From positions 1 to 48,807 of the forward strand of contig JAUNLJ010000012.1 in NCBI GenBank assembly GCA_030532305.1: DNA of 48,807 bases. Reading direction: 5' to 3'. The notes beneath the pieces were generated by a model. The model ran no database searches. It was not told the DNA's origin and was given only the letters and a program-made list of their open reading frames with translations. The position numbers and the translations under genes are program-made. The stretch's first letter is position 1, and every line of letters starts with the position of its first letter. The stretch comes from Tissierellia bacterium (lineage in GTDB: Bacteria; Bacillota; Clostridia; Tissierellales; Peptoniphilaceae). Of this stretch, positions 23,217-32,052 are shown in pieces.

Positions 23217-25062
23217 AATCAACACCCCACATTTCACAGTTTTCTATGCCGCACCGGTTACAGCCCTTCCGGCAGTCGGAGGTCAGGGTCCCTTGGAGGG
23301 CCCTTTCATATTCTTTCCATAGGTAGTCTTTTTTGACCCCAATATCTATAAAGTCCCAGGGCAAGACCTCTTCTTTATTCCGGACCCTTCGGGCATAAAA
23401 GTCCCCGTCTAGGCCCGTTTCTTCTAGGGCCTCCACCCAGGTATCATAGGAGAAAAATTCTGTCCACCCATCAAAGACCTGGCCCTTTTCCCAGGCCCTA
23501 TAGAGGAGGGCGGAAAGCTTCCTGTCTCCCCGGGCCAGGATCCCCTCTATCCGGCTCACATAGGGGTCATGGTACTGGAACTTGATCTTGGGATCGGTGA
23601 TGGACCCCTTGACCTGGTAGATCTTTTCAAAAAAGTTGTCAATGCTGTCCTGGGCCACCCACTGGAAGGGGGTAAAGGGCTTGGGCACAAAGCAGGAGGC
23701 GGAGGCAGTCACCTTAAAGTTGCCTACTATATCTTCCTTGGGCCGGTTAAAGAAGATGTCCTTGACCTTGTGGGCCATGTGGGAGATCCCCATGACGTCC
23801 TCTAGGGTTTCTGTGGGCAAACCAATCATATAGTAGAGCTTGATCCGGCTCCAGCCCTCGTCAAAGACTGCCCGGCTCACCTGGTAGAGGTCTTCTTCGG
23901 TGACCCCCTTGTTGATGACGTCCCTTAGCCTTTGGCTCCCGGCCTCTGGGGCAAAGGTGAGGCCTGACTTTCTAACCTTTTCAATCTCCTTGAGGACATC
24001 TACCATAAAGCTATCCAGCCTTAGGGAGGGGAGGCTGACCCCGGTCTTTTGCTTTTCATACTTGGCCATAAGGGCCTGGACTAGGCCCACCAGGCCACTG
24101 TAGTCGCAGGAGGACAGGGACATAAGGGAAATTTCGTTGTAGCCTGTGTTTTTTAGGAGCTGGTCGGCAATCTCCATGAGTTTTTCAGGGGATTTTTCCC
24201 GGATGGGCCGGTAGATCATCCCTGCCTGGCAGAAACGACAGCCCTGGGTACAGCCCCTAAACATTTCTAGGACGGCCCGGTCGTGGACCGTTTCGATAAA
24301 GGGCAAAATCTGCCGGTCATTATAAAACATCTGGTTGACATCGTGGACCCGCCGCCTCTTGATGGTCTCCTTGGCCTCGGGAACCAGGCTCTTGCGGCTG
24401 GCCACCCGGCCCCTCTCATCATAGGTCACCTCATAGAAGGAGGGCACATAGATGCCTTCAATTTCTGCTGCCCTTCGTAAAAATTTCTCCTTAGAAAAGT
24501 CTGGGGAGGCCTTCATGTCTCGGTAGACCTTAAAGAGTTCCAGGTTGACCTCTTCTCCCTCTCCTAGGATAAAGAGGTCTATAAAGTCGGCCAGGGGTTC
24601 CGGGTTTACAGCACAGGGACCCCCGGCAATAATCAAGGGGTCTTCTTCCCCCCTATCCCGGCTAAAAACAGGGATGTTGGCCAGGTCCAACATATTTAAA
24701 ATATTGGTGTAGCTAAGCTCATATTGGAGGGTAAAGCCTACGATATCAAAGGACCTTAGGTCCTCCTTGGACTCTAGGGAAAAAAGAGGCAGGCCGGCCT
24801 TTCTCATCTCCTTTTCCATGTCTGGCCAGGGGGCAAAGGCCCTTTCGCAAAGGTAGCCCTCCACCTGGTTGGTCAAGAAATATAAAATCTGTAGGCCCAG
24901 GTGGCTCATGCCCACCTCATAGACGTCAGGAAAACAGAGGGCAAAGGTGACATCCTGGCTCTTAAAGTCCTTTTCCACACTGCCCAACTCGCCGCCAATA
25001 TACCTGGCTGGCTTACTTACTTTTTTAAGACAGGCCTCTAGCCTAGCCATATTTATCATCAT
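23194..25062 (-). CDS. TIGR03960 family B12-binding-like radical SAM protein
   Basis: This 622-residue radical SAM enzyme has the [4Fe-4S] motif CTQGCRFCQAG at about residues 271-281. It is preceded by a B12-binding-like Rossmann region (VTFALCFPDVYEVGMSHLG). The C-terminus has a second cysteine cluster (DCRKGCNRCGIENC). The family is found next to DUF2344 and RNase G genes in many Firmicutes, but its substrate is unknown. Two adjacent ATG codons (25062, 25059) follow AGAGGAG; the second has the better spacing. It is the eighth gene of the long minus-strand unit. Confidence 0.93.
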   Translation of the reverse strand: MMINMARLEACLKKVSKPARYIGGELGSVEKDFKSQDVTFALCFPDVYEVGMSHLGLQILYFLTNQVEGYLCERAFAPWPDMEKEMRKAGLPLFSLESKEDLRSFDIVGFTLQYELSYTNILNMLDLANIPVFSRDRGEEDPLIIAGGPCAVNPEPLADFIDLFILGEGEEVNLELFKVYRDMKASPDFSKEKFLRRAAEIEGIYVPSFYEVTYDERGRVASRKSLVPEAKETIKRRRVHDVNQMFYNDRQILPFIETVHDRAVLEMFRGCTQGCRFCQAGMIYRPIREKSPEKLMEIADQLLKNTGYNEISLMSLSSCDYSGLVGLVQALMAKYEKQKTGVSLPSLRLDSFMVDVLKEIEKVRKSGLTFAPEAGSQRLRDVINKGVTEEDLYQVSRAVFDEGWSRIKLYYMIGLPTETLEDVMGISHMAHKVKDIFFNRPKEDIVGNFKVTASASCFVPKPFTPFQWVAQDSIDNFFEKIYQVKGSITDPKIKFQYHDPYVSRIEGILARGDRKLSALLYRAWEKGQVFDGWTEFFSYDTWVEALEETGLDGDFYARRVRNKEEVLPWDFIDIGVKKDYLWKEYERALQGTLTSDCRKGCNRCGIENCEMWGVDFEAKTRI

Positions 25063-25087
25063 AAACTCCTCTTCTAAACCCTAGAGC

Positions 25088-28000
25088 CTAGGGCTCTAAC
25101 CTAGTCTCAATGGGTAGGGTATCTTCAACAACTTCTTTATTTAAACCAAAATATTCTGACATTAGGGAATGGATAATGGGGGAGACATTGCCTCCAGACC
25201 CCCCTTGAAAGACCATGGCCACCACGGCGATTTCTGGCTTGTCATAGGGGGCAAAGGCCACCTCCCAGGCAAAGGAATCGTAGGTGTCATGGGTATAGGG
25301 GTTGGTCCCACTTCGTTCTGCTGTCCCTGTTTTTAGGCCCACCTCAATGGGAAAGTCTTCAAAAAGGGACTTGTTGAGGCCATCTAGGGAGGCCATCTTC
25401 ATGCCTTTTTTTACCTGGTCATAGTAGGCCGGGTCAGATAAACCCACCTCTTCCTTTAGGGGCCTTTCTTTTTCTAGGACTTGCCCTGTTTGGGGACTGC
25501 TAACAGAATCCACCAAAGACAGTTGGTAGAGGTCTCCCCCATTGGCTAGGGCCATGGTATACCGGGCCATTTGGATGGGGGTATAGGCATTTTCCCCCTG
25601 GCCAATGGTGATATTCATGGTATCGGATAGCTTCCACTTGGCCTCGTCAATGTAGGTGTATTTTAAAATGTCCACTAGGCCTTCCCTGGACCCCTGAACT
25701 TTTTTCTCTGTATCCACGCCCAGGTCTTCTAAGAACTTATAGACCTCTTCCCGGGTCATGGTCTCATCCCGGTCTAGGGTGGCCAGGATCTTTTCTTTTA
25801 GGTCTTCCTTTTCCTTGTCTTTGAGCTTTTTGCCCATGTAAAAGTTTAGGTTTTCATCTAGGTGGCGGCCTAAAAGGGCCTTAAGGGTCCGGGTCTTATC
25901 TGCTGGGTCTGGCCGCCGGCCTAGGGTCTCGTTGGGGACCTTAATTTCTAGGCCCACGGACTCGCCCAGGCCAAAACGCTGGGCCATTTGGGAGATGTCC
26001 TCTGCCGACACCTTGGCACTAATGGGAATGTCCTTTCTTTGGTCCTTACCCAGGGCCAGAGAATAAAAATAATAGTTGCAGGAGTCCCGAATGGCATCGG
26101 CCAAAGTTTCGTCCCCGTGGGTCTTGCCGTGCTGGTTCCATATCCAGCAGCCAAAGCGCTTTTTACCAAACTCCACATAGCCCCCACACTTAATGGTCTC
26201 TAGGGGGTCTAGGCCATTTTCAAGGGCGGCCATGGCCGTCACCATCTTAAAGGAAGACCCTGGCTGGATGGCAGACTGGTAGGCAATATTATACAGGGGC
26301 CGGGGGGCCAAAAGGTCCTTTTCCTCTTCTGGCTGGAGGCTATCCCAGTCGCTAGCAGAAATCCCTGTGGCAAAAAGGTTGGGGTCATAGGAGGGGAAGT
26401 TGGCCAGGGCCAAGACCTCTCCAGTTTTTACGTCCAGGGCCACCACAGCGCCTGATGTGGCATTTTTATAGGGCCGGCCCTTTTCTGTGGAGGTGGTGTA
26501 GTTATAGGTCCCCCAGGGGCTCTGGTAGGTCCCCCCAGTTCGGATGCCCTCTAGGCAGTTTTCTAGGGCCTCTTCCGCCTTTAGCTGGAGGTTGACATCA
26601 ATGGATAGGTTCACATTGTTGCCTTCTGTCGGGGCCTGCTCCTCTAGGATCTCGGTGGTATTTCCAATGGAGTCCACGGCCACCACCCGCTTGCCATTTT
26701 TCCCCCTAAGGGTCTTCTCATAGGCCTCCTCTATCCCGGTCTTGCCGATAAGGTCATTGCGGTTGTAGCCCTCTTCTTCCACATATTTTTTAATTTCACT
26801 TTCCTGGGCTATGGACCCAATATAGCCTAGGATATGGGCTGTAGATGTCCCCAAGGGATAGTGACGGATAGGCTCTACAGAAATATCAATCCCTATATTC
26901 ATGGGGATATTTTCTTCAATTTGGGCCACGGCCCTTTGGGAAATCTCATAGGCAAAGTTTACAGGGATATAGGCATAGCTTCCCTGCTTGCTGACTTCAT
27001 TGTAGGCATTTAAAATATCCCTTTGTTCATAGGGGGACAGGCGGGGGTCCAGGCCGGCTTTTTCCACCATGGCCTTAAAAAGGGCCCCGTTGCCCTCCTT
27101 CCTATCCACATCAAAACGTTCAAAGAGGTCCTTGGCATTGGTTAGGCTGGTGTAGCTATAGCCCTCCCCAGCCACAGAAATCCCTGAGGAAATGCCATCT
27201 TCTATTAGCTGGTCCTGGGCGGCCCCCTTCATCCCCTCTTTGTCTAGGAAGTCCTTTAGGACCTGGTCGTCTTCTAGGGCCAGTTTTATAAGCTGGTCAA
27301 AGCCATCTTCTCCAGATTCCAAAAAGACCCTGGGCTCCTTGGAGACCAGCTTGGTCTTAAAGACTGGGGCCCTTAACTTATGGTTGGCCAGGTCGGCTAA
27401 AATAAGGGCTGGGTAGTCTTCCTTGGCATCTTCCAGGGGTTTTCTTAGGAGATTTTCCAGGGAATTGGCCCTAAAAAGGAGGAAGAAGTCTTCCTGGGCC
27501 GAGCTTTCAAAACTCACGCCCTTATAGACACTCATAAGCTGGACCTTCTTTTTTATAAAGTCGTCATAGTAGGCGTTGCCCACCTCCCTTAGGGCAATCC
27601 CTCCTGCCTGGCCCTTGGCCTTTAAAAAGTCATAGGCCAGTTTCCGGGCTATGGGGTGGCCCAGGATTTCTTGAAGAAAGGAGGGTTTTTGGATAAGGAT
27701 CGTCACCAGGTCCTCCTTGGCTGAGGAGGTCTTGTCTAAATTTTCCTGGCGCTTAAACCGGTCCCTCTCCTGGTCGTTGATGTAGCTAAAGGTCCCTCCC
27801 CTTAAGAGGATGGGCCCATTTTCCCGGTCCATCCGGGCCGCATCCAGGGCCTCCTCCTTAAGATTATAAGTAAAGTGACTTCCATAGGGCTTGACCATTT
27901 CTACTTCTAAAAATTCATTTAAGTAGTCCCTTTGGGAAAGCCGGGCCACCACCTTGTCTTGGGGGCTCTCTTCCTGGAAATAGTCCTCTAGTTTTGGATA

Positions 28001-28381
28001 GACAAAGCTATTTAAGAGGATGGGAAATTCGTCTAGGGTCTCTACCCGGTCCTCTTCTAAATAGCGGATGAGCTGGAGGAAGTAGGTGTTTTTTTCTTCC
28101 GGGTCCAAACGGTCCAGCTCATCTTTTCTTAGCTGGAGGGTAAAGGCAGGCCGGTTGCCTGCTAAAAGGACCCCATTTCGGTCCCGGACCTCTCCCCTTT
28201 GGGCCGTAATCTGGACTTCCTTAATCCGGCGACTATCGGAAAGCTGCCGGTAGTGCCGGCCCTGGACCAGGGTCAGCTTAAAGAGCTGAAATAGAAGTAG
28301 GACAAATAAGAGCCCCATGAGGCCCTTAAAAAATTGAGGTCGGTTAATTTTATTCAGGGTGTTCAGAAAGGTCTTCTTCAT
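25088..28381 (-). CDS. mrdA: Penicillin-binding protein 2 (elongation transpeptidase), enlarged
   Basis: This class B PBP cross-links peptidoglycan as part of the elongasome. It has one N-terminal membrane helix (about 18-40), a dimerisation domain and a transpeptidase domain. The active-site motifs are SSFK (about 708), SCN (about 768) and KTGTA (about 1017). At about 1097 residues it is far longer than usual PBP2 (roughly 600-720). Extra sequence lies in the N-terminal pedestal (about 110-480) and between SCN and KTG. The start at 28381 has GAGAGGA upstream; the ATG at 28405 lies further inside mreD. The coding region overlaps the end of mreD by 32 nt. Confidence 0.95.
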   Translation of the reverse strand: MKKTFLNTLNKINRPQFFKGLMGLLFVLLLFQLFKLTLVQGRHYRQLSDSRRIKEVQITAQRGEVRDRNGVLLAGNRPAFTLQLRKDELDRLDPEEKNTYFLQLIRYLEEDRVETLDEFPILLNSFVYPKLEDYFQEESPQDKVVARLSQRDYLNEFLEVEMVKPYGSHFTYNLKEEALDAARMDRENGPILLRGGTFSYINDQERDRFKRQENLDKTSSAKEDLVTILIQKPSFLQEILGHPIARKLAYDFLKAKGQAGGIALREVGNAYYDDFIKKKVQLMSVYKGVSFESSAQEDFFLLFRANSLENLLRKPLEDAKEDYPALILADLANHKLRAPVFKTKLVSKEPRVFLESGEDGFDQLIKLALEDDQVLKDFLDKEGMKGAAQDQLIEDGISSGISVAGEGYSYTSLTNAKDLFERFDVDRKEGNGALFKAMVEKAGLDPRLSPYEQRDILNAYNEVSKQGSYAYIPVNFAYEISQRAVAQIEENIPMNIGIDISVEPIRHYPLGTSTAHILGYIGSIAQESEIKKYVEEEGYNRNDLIGKTGIEEAYEKTLRGKNGKRVVAVDSIGNTTEILEEQAPTEGNNVNLSIDVNLQLKAEEALENCLEGIRTGGTYQSPWGTYNYTTSTEKGRPYKNATSGAVVALDVKTGEVLALANFPSYDPNLFATGISASDWDSLQPEEEKDLLAPRPLYNIAYQSAIQPGSSFKMVTAMAALENGLDPLETIKCGGYVEFGKKRFGCWIWNQHGKTHGDETLADAIRDSCNYYFYSLALGKDQRKDIPISAKVSAEDISQMAQRFGLGESVGLEIKVPNETLGRRPDPADKTRTLKALLGRHLDENLNFYMGKKLKDKEKEDLKEKILATLDRDETMTREEVYKFLEDLGVDTEKKVQGSREGLVDILKYTYIDEAKWKLSDTMNITIGQGENAYTPIQMARYTMALANGGDLYQLSLVDSVSSPQTGQVLEKERPLKEEVGLSDPAYYDQVKKGMKMASLDGLNKSLFEDFPIEVGLKTGTAERSGTNPYTHDTYDSFAWEVAFAPYDKPEIAVVAMVFQGGSGGNVSPIIHSLMSEYFGLNKEVVEDTLPIETRLEP

Positions 28382-28874
28382 TTTTTTCCTCTCTAAGATT
28401 TTCATAGCCTAGGCCCGGTCCAAAGACGGAGCTTAGGACCAAGGCCAAAAGGCTAGTTCCTAAAAGACTGGACAGGCTATGGGACCAGACCATGGGCATG
28501 CCCTCTCCAAAGAGAGCATAGACCCCATGACGGGCTAAATAGACCCCAAGCCCTGCCAAAAAGGTCATCAAAAAACTTCTTAAGGGGGAGGGGGCCCCTA
28601 GCCATTTTTTTAAGGGATTTAAAAGGACCTCCCCTAAAAGATAAGCAAAGAGATAGGGGCCTAAAAAGGGCCCCACAAGGAGGTCCGGCAAAAAACTTAA
28701 GTAGAAAATAGCCAGATACCTATAGGGCGTCTCCCACTGGTTTAAAAAAACCAGGACAAGGAGGCTGGCTTGAATATTAAAAAAACTAGGCAAGAGGGCC
28801 ATAAAAGGGGCCCTTTCAAGGAAGGGAGCCAGGACAATAAGGGCCAGGCTGACCCATATTTTTTTCTTACTCAT
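28350..28874 (-). CDS. mreD: Rod shape-determining protein MreD
   Basis: This is a 174-residue integral membrane protein with five to six hydrophobic segments and short loops. Its sequence alone is weakly distinctive, but its position between mreC and PBP2, the segment LPDLLVGPFLGPYLFAYLLG and its length all fit MreD. It acts with MreC and PBP2 in lateral wall synthesis. GGAGGGGGG precedes the ATG, and the start overlaps mreC by 8 nt. Confidence 0.9.
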   Translation of the reverse strand: MSKKKIWVSLALIVLAPFLERAPFMALLPSFFNIQASLLVLVFLNQWETPYRYLAIFYLSFLPDLLVGPFLGPYLFAYLLGEVLLNPLKKWLGAPSPLRSFLMTFLAGLGVYLARHGVYALFGEGMPMVWSHSLSSLLGTSLLALVLSSVFGPGLGYENLREEKNEEDLSEHPE

Positions 28875-29715
28875 CTTGCCCCCCTCCTGTAATCACATAG
28901 ACAGAAAAGAGTTTATGGAAGTTGACTTCTGGTTTGATCCGGACGTTTTTGATCATCTTGTCTTCATCAGTAGTGACCCGGTCAATGGTCCCAATATAGA
29001 TTCTGGCTTGGAAAAGGTCCCCTATTCCTGAGGTGTAGACCTCATCGCCTGGGACCATATCGGCATAAAGGTCATAGGCATAGCCTTCCAGGCCATAGTC
29101 CTTGCCCCGGACCACCCCGCCGTCTTCGTTCCTAAGGGTCCTAAAGCTCACAGCCGTCCCCTCATGGATAATGGTCCTCACCTGGGCCCAGTTTCCACCC
29201 AGCTTGTCTACATAGCCTACCAGGCCTTCTGTGGCCACATCGCCGTCTGTGTCCATGGCCACCACCACGGTGTCCCCTTTTTTTATCCCCTGGGCCTCCC
29301 CCTTGTCTATGGTAAAGATTTCAAAGTAGGGCCCCTCATTTTTCATGGTGACATTGGCCTTGACCATCTTATGGGGGTTGGCCCGCCGCATGGCCTCCTC
29401 ATTGGAGAGGGTGGCCGACCGGCCTATAATGTCCTTAAGGTTTCGGTTTTCTTCCCGGAGCCTGGCCAGGTCTTTTTCTAAACGAATATTGTCCCGTCTA
29501 AGGGAGGGCCAGCGGCCTATATCCTTGACCCCTTGGGCTAGGTTTTTGCTAGTGGTCCCCACCAGCTTGCCTGCAGGAAAGAAGACATCGCCAAGGGCCC
29601 CTTCTAGCTGGTAGAGCCCCTCCCTTCCCCTGGAACTAAAGCCCATGAAAAGTAAGAGAACAATAAAGGCTAGGGCCCCTATAATTTGCCTTTTAAATTT
29701 TTTCATTCTCTCCAT
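28867..29715 (-). CDS. mreC: Rod shape-determining protein MreC
   Basis: This 282-residue protein has one membrane helix (about 10-25), a coiled coil (about 70-95, LRRDNIRLEKDLARLREENR) and the twin beta-barrel MreC domain. Domain motifs include GLVGYVDKLGGNWAQVRTI and VPGDEVYTSGIGDLF. MreC dimers scaffold PBP2 on the outer face of the membrane. No mreB or MreB-like gene lies in the window. The ATG at 29715 has AAAGGAG about 11 nt upstream; an alternative ATG lies three codons in. Confidence 0.95.
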   Translation of the reverse strand: MERMKKFKRQIIGALAFIVLLLFMGFSSRGREGLYQLEGALGDVFFPAGKLVGTTSKNLAQGVKDIGRWPSLRRDNIRLEKDLARLREENRNLKDIIGRSATLSNEEAMRRANPHKMVKANVTMKNEGPYFEIFTIDKGEAQGIKKGDTVVVAMDTDGDVATEGLVGYVDKLGGNWAQVRTIIHEGTAVSFRTLRNEDGGVVRGKDYGLEGYAYDLYADMVPGDEVYTSGIGDLFQARIYIGTIDRVTTDEDKMIKNVRIKPEVNFHKLFSVYVITGGGQDE

Positions 29716-29751
29716 ACGCCTTGACTCTCTCCTTTTGTCTTTCTCTTCCTG

Positions 29752-30456
29752 CTAAAGTCTACCTTCTTCTAAGAAACTATAATAGGTCCCGTCCCCTATA
29801 ATAAGATGGTCCACTACGGGAATCCCCACCAGGCTGCCTACCTCCTTTAACCTTTCTGTAAGACGGATATCTTCTGAAGAAGGGCTGACTTGGCCCGTGG
29901 GATGGTTATGTACTAAAATCAAACTGTGAGCCCGGTTACTGATGGCCGAGGCAAAAACCTCCCTGGGATGGACCAGGGTAGATGACAGGGTTCCCCGGGT
30001 GATCATAGCCACATACTGGATCCTTTTTTTGCTATCTAGGCCCACTGCATGGAACTCCTCCTGCTTCAGGTGCTGCATCTCATTCATAAAGAGGTTGGCC
30101 GCTTGGCTGGGCCGGGTAATAGAATCTTGGATGTTTATCTTTTCCCGGTGCATCCGCCGGGCAATTTCCACCAGGGCCAAGATCTGGGCACACTTGGCCC
30201 CCTTGATCCCCTTGATCTCCACCAGGTCGGCATGGGTGGCCAGGCTCAGGGTCTGGATCCCCTGAAGGGTCTGGTCCTTCTGGCCCAGGGTCCGAAGGAT
30301 CCGGCTAGAGAGATCCACCACATTTTCCCCCTGGATGCCAGAGCCTAGGATAATGGCCAAAAGCTCCTCATCGGCCAGGCTGGCTGCCCCCTCCCTTAAA
30401 AGGCGCTCCCGGGGCCGGTATTCCTTTAATTGGTCCTTAATACTTAAACCCTCCAT
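29752..30456 (-). CDS. radC: RadC-family JAB/MPN-domain protein
   Basis: This 234-residue protein begins with helix-hairpin-helix-type sequence (about 1-85) and ends with the JAMM metalloprotease-like domain. The metal motif is visible as LVHNHPTGQVSPSSED. The original link to DNA repair in E. coli has been withdrawn, and the biochemical role is unsettled. The gene commonly sits with maf and mreBCD, as here. It overlaps maf by 13 nt. Confidence 0.95.
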   Translation of the reverse strand: MEGLSIKDQLKEYRPRERLLREGAASLADEELLAIILGSGIQGENVVDLSSRILRTLGQKDQTLQGIQTLSLATHADLVEIKGIKGAKCAQILALVEIARRMHREKINIQDSITRPSQAANLFMNEMQHLKQEEFHAVGLDSKKRIQYVAMITRGTLSSTLVHPREVFASAISNRAHSLILVHNHPTGQVSPSSEDIRLTERLKEVGSLVGIPVVDHLIIGDGTYYSFLEEGRL

Positions 30457-31034
30457 AGGCCTGGATCCCTTTCTATAAAGCCCTGGTTCCTTAGGGCCCC
30501 CTTTAGGTCCTCTAGGGGGAGGCCAATAATATTATTTAGGTCCCCCTGGTAGCCTGCAACCAGGTCTTTAGCTTGACCCTGGATCCCATAGGCCCCTGCC
30601 TTGTCCCTATAGTCTCCTGTATCTAAATAGGCCTCTATGGCCTTATCAGTCAGGTCCTTAAAGGTCACAATAGACCGGCTATAGTCCAGGTACTTTTTGT
30701 CCTTTGTTAAGATGGCATAGCCTGTAATCACCTGGTGGCTCTGGCCGCTTAAGCGGCTTAAAATGGCCCTGGCCTCTTCCCGGTCCTGGGGCTTGCCAAT
30801 GACCTCCCCCTGAAAGTAGATAAGGGTGTCTGCCCCTAGGACTAGGGCCTGGGGGTAGTCCTCAAGGACTGCCTGGGCCTTTAGGTAGGCCAGGGCCATG
30901 GCATAGATGTCTCCCCGGGTCTTTGGGACCCCCTCCTCCTCAAATTGGGAGGGGACCACTTCAAAGCTAGGGCAAATCTCCCCAAAAAGGACCTTCCGCC
31001 TAGGCGAGCCCGAGGCTAAGATAATTTTTGTCAT
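30444..31034 (-). CDS. maf: Maf-family nucleoside triphosphate pyrophosphatase
   Basis: This 196-residue Maf/YhdE-type enzyme hydrolyses dTTP, UTP or modified nucleotides to monophosphates as a housecleaning step, and Maf overproduction affects septation in Bacillus. The substrate-binding loop LASGSPRRKVLF, the acidic motif VLGADTLIYF and IGKPQDREEARAIL are all present. The GGGGGATGA ribosome binding site precedes the ATG, and its start overlaps the Gx transporter stop by 4 nt. Confidence 0.95.
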   Translation of the reverse strand: MTKIILASGSPRRKVLFGEICPSFEVVPSQFEEEGVPKTRGDIYAMALAYLKAQAVLEDYPQALVLGADTLIYFQGEVIGKPQDREEARAILSRLSGQSHQVITGYAILTKDKKYLDYSRSIVTFKDLTDKAIEAYLDTGDYRDKAGAYGIQGQAKDLVAGYQGDLNNIIGLPLEDLKGALRNQGFIERDPGLWRV

Positions 31035-31552
31035 AAGTCATCCCCCTTAACTAGGATTTTTTCCAAATGACCAACCAAAAGTTGGGAACTATAGCCGACA
31101 AAGGCCCCTGTAAAAATACCCAGGATCCACAAAAAGGGCAGGTAGTAAAAGAGGCGGAGATTGTGGATGATCAGGGCCCCTACCAGGACCTGGCCCAGGT
31201 TGTGGCAGGCTGAGCCCACCAGGCTAACCCCTATCAGGCTAATCTCTTTCATATGTTTCCACACCAGGCTCATGGCCAGGGAGGCAAAAAGGGCCCCGGT
31301 AAAGGAATAAAAGAAGGAGGAAACCTGGCCAGAAACCAGCATGAGGAGGAAGGATTTTAGGAGGGCTACCAAAATCCCCTCCTTGGCTCCAAAATAGACA
31401 ATGGTGGTTAAAATCACCACATTACTTAGGCCCAGCCGGGCGCCTGGCAGGGGAATGGGCAGGGGGATAAAGCTTTCAATAAAGCCAATGGCCACCCCCA
31501 GGGCCGTTAGCATGGCTATAAAAAGATCTTTTCTTAACTTAGACTGTCTCAT
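31031..31552 (-). CDS. Gx transporter family protein (heptaprenyl diphosphate synthase component I-like)
   Basis: This 173-residue membrane protein has five or six hydrophobic segments. Its N-terminus IPLPIPLPGARLGLSNVVIL is typical of the Gx transporter family, which resembles ECF-transporter S components and is often misannotated as heptaprenyl diphosphate synthase component I. It may import a small precursor, but the substrate is unknown. It follows a NusG domain II protein by 3 nt; this pair recurs in anaerobic Firmicutes, often near electron-transfer genes. Confidence 0.88.
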   Translation of the reverse strand: MRQSKLRKDLFIAMLTALGVAIGFIESFIPLPIPLPGARLGLSNVVILTTIVYFGAKEGILVALLKSFLLMLVSGQVSSFFYSFTGALFASLAMSLVWKHMKEISLIGVSLVGSACHNLGQVLVGALIIHNLRLFYYLPFLWILGIFTGAFVGYSSQLLVGHLEKILVKGDDL

Positions 31553-31555
31553 GGC

Positions 31556-31939
31556 CTACCTCACCATATGGTCTAGACCCTCCTGGGAGGTGTCCGACTT
31601 AATTTCTACCACCAGCTTGTGGGGCAGGCAGATAATGGTCTCCCCCACCTGGGATATGGGGGCCATGTGGCGGCAAATCTGGTCGGGGCAAGAAGAATGA
31701 GCCATATAGACCCCCTCCTCAGAAATCTTTAGGGTGTTTTCCCCCAAGGGGTTGTCCACCTCATAGGTCCTGCCTATATTTTCTTCCACAAGGGGGATTC
31801 TTTCTATTTCCTCCCCTGCCAGCTGGATAGATAGGACCTTGTCCCCTTCTTTTTCCTGGCCCCTTATAAAAAAGGAAAGGGCCACCAGGCCAGCCGCCAG
31901 TAAAATAACCAGTAAGATTATCCTGTCTGCTTTCTTCAT
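31556..31939 (-). CDS. NusG domain II-containing membrane-anchored protein
   Basis: This 127-residue protein has one N-terminal membrane helix (about 6-24) and an extracytoplasmic NusG_II beta-barrel-like domain. It carries SSCPDQICRH and CLPHKLVV, so three cysteines and two histidines could form a metal or disulfide site. I chose the ATG at 31939 because GAGGGGG lies 6 nt upstream; the ATG at 31954 is inside that ribosome binding site. The gene heads the long unit running to RNase G. Its function is not established. Confidence 0.85.
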   Translation of the reverse strand: MKKADRIILLVILLAAGLVALSFFIRGQEKEGDKVLSIQLAGEEIERIPLVEENIGRTYEVDNPLGENTLKISEEGVYMAHSSCPDQICRHMAPISQVGETIICLPHKLVVEIKSDTSQEGLDHMVR

Positions 31940-31961
31940 TTTAGTCCCCCTCATCTGTCTT

Positions 31962-31970
31962 ATTATACCA
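31962..31970 (-). promoter_or_regulatory. Extended -10 promoter at the head of the mre-rng unit
   Basis: TGGTATAAT on the minus strand (consensus TATAAT at 31962-31967, plus the upstream TG) lies about 20 nt from the NusG-II start. No good -35 is seen at 17 bp. It is the only clear promoter for the co-directional genes down to 21386. Confidence 0.6.
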
Positions 31971-32024
31971 TAGAATTCTTATAAGCTTGTCCTCTTGAAA
32001 AAATTTTAAGCCTAATCTAAAGCT

Positions 32025-32052
32025 AAAAGCTAGCCCCCTGGCTAGCTTTTTT
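32025..32052 (-). terminator. Terminator of znuACB
   Basis: AAAAGCTAGCC (32025-32035) pairs perfectly with GGCTAGCTTTT (32040-32050). The 5' arm on the minus strand overlaps the last codons and TAG stop of the permease gene. Confidence 0.85.
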
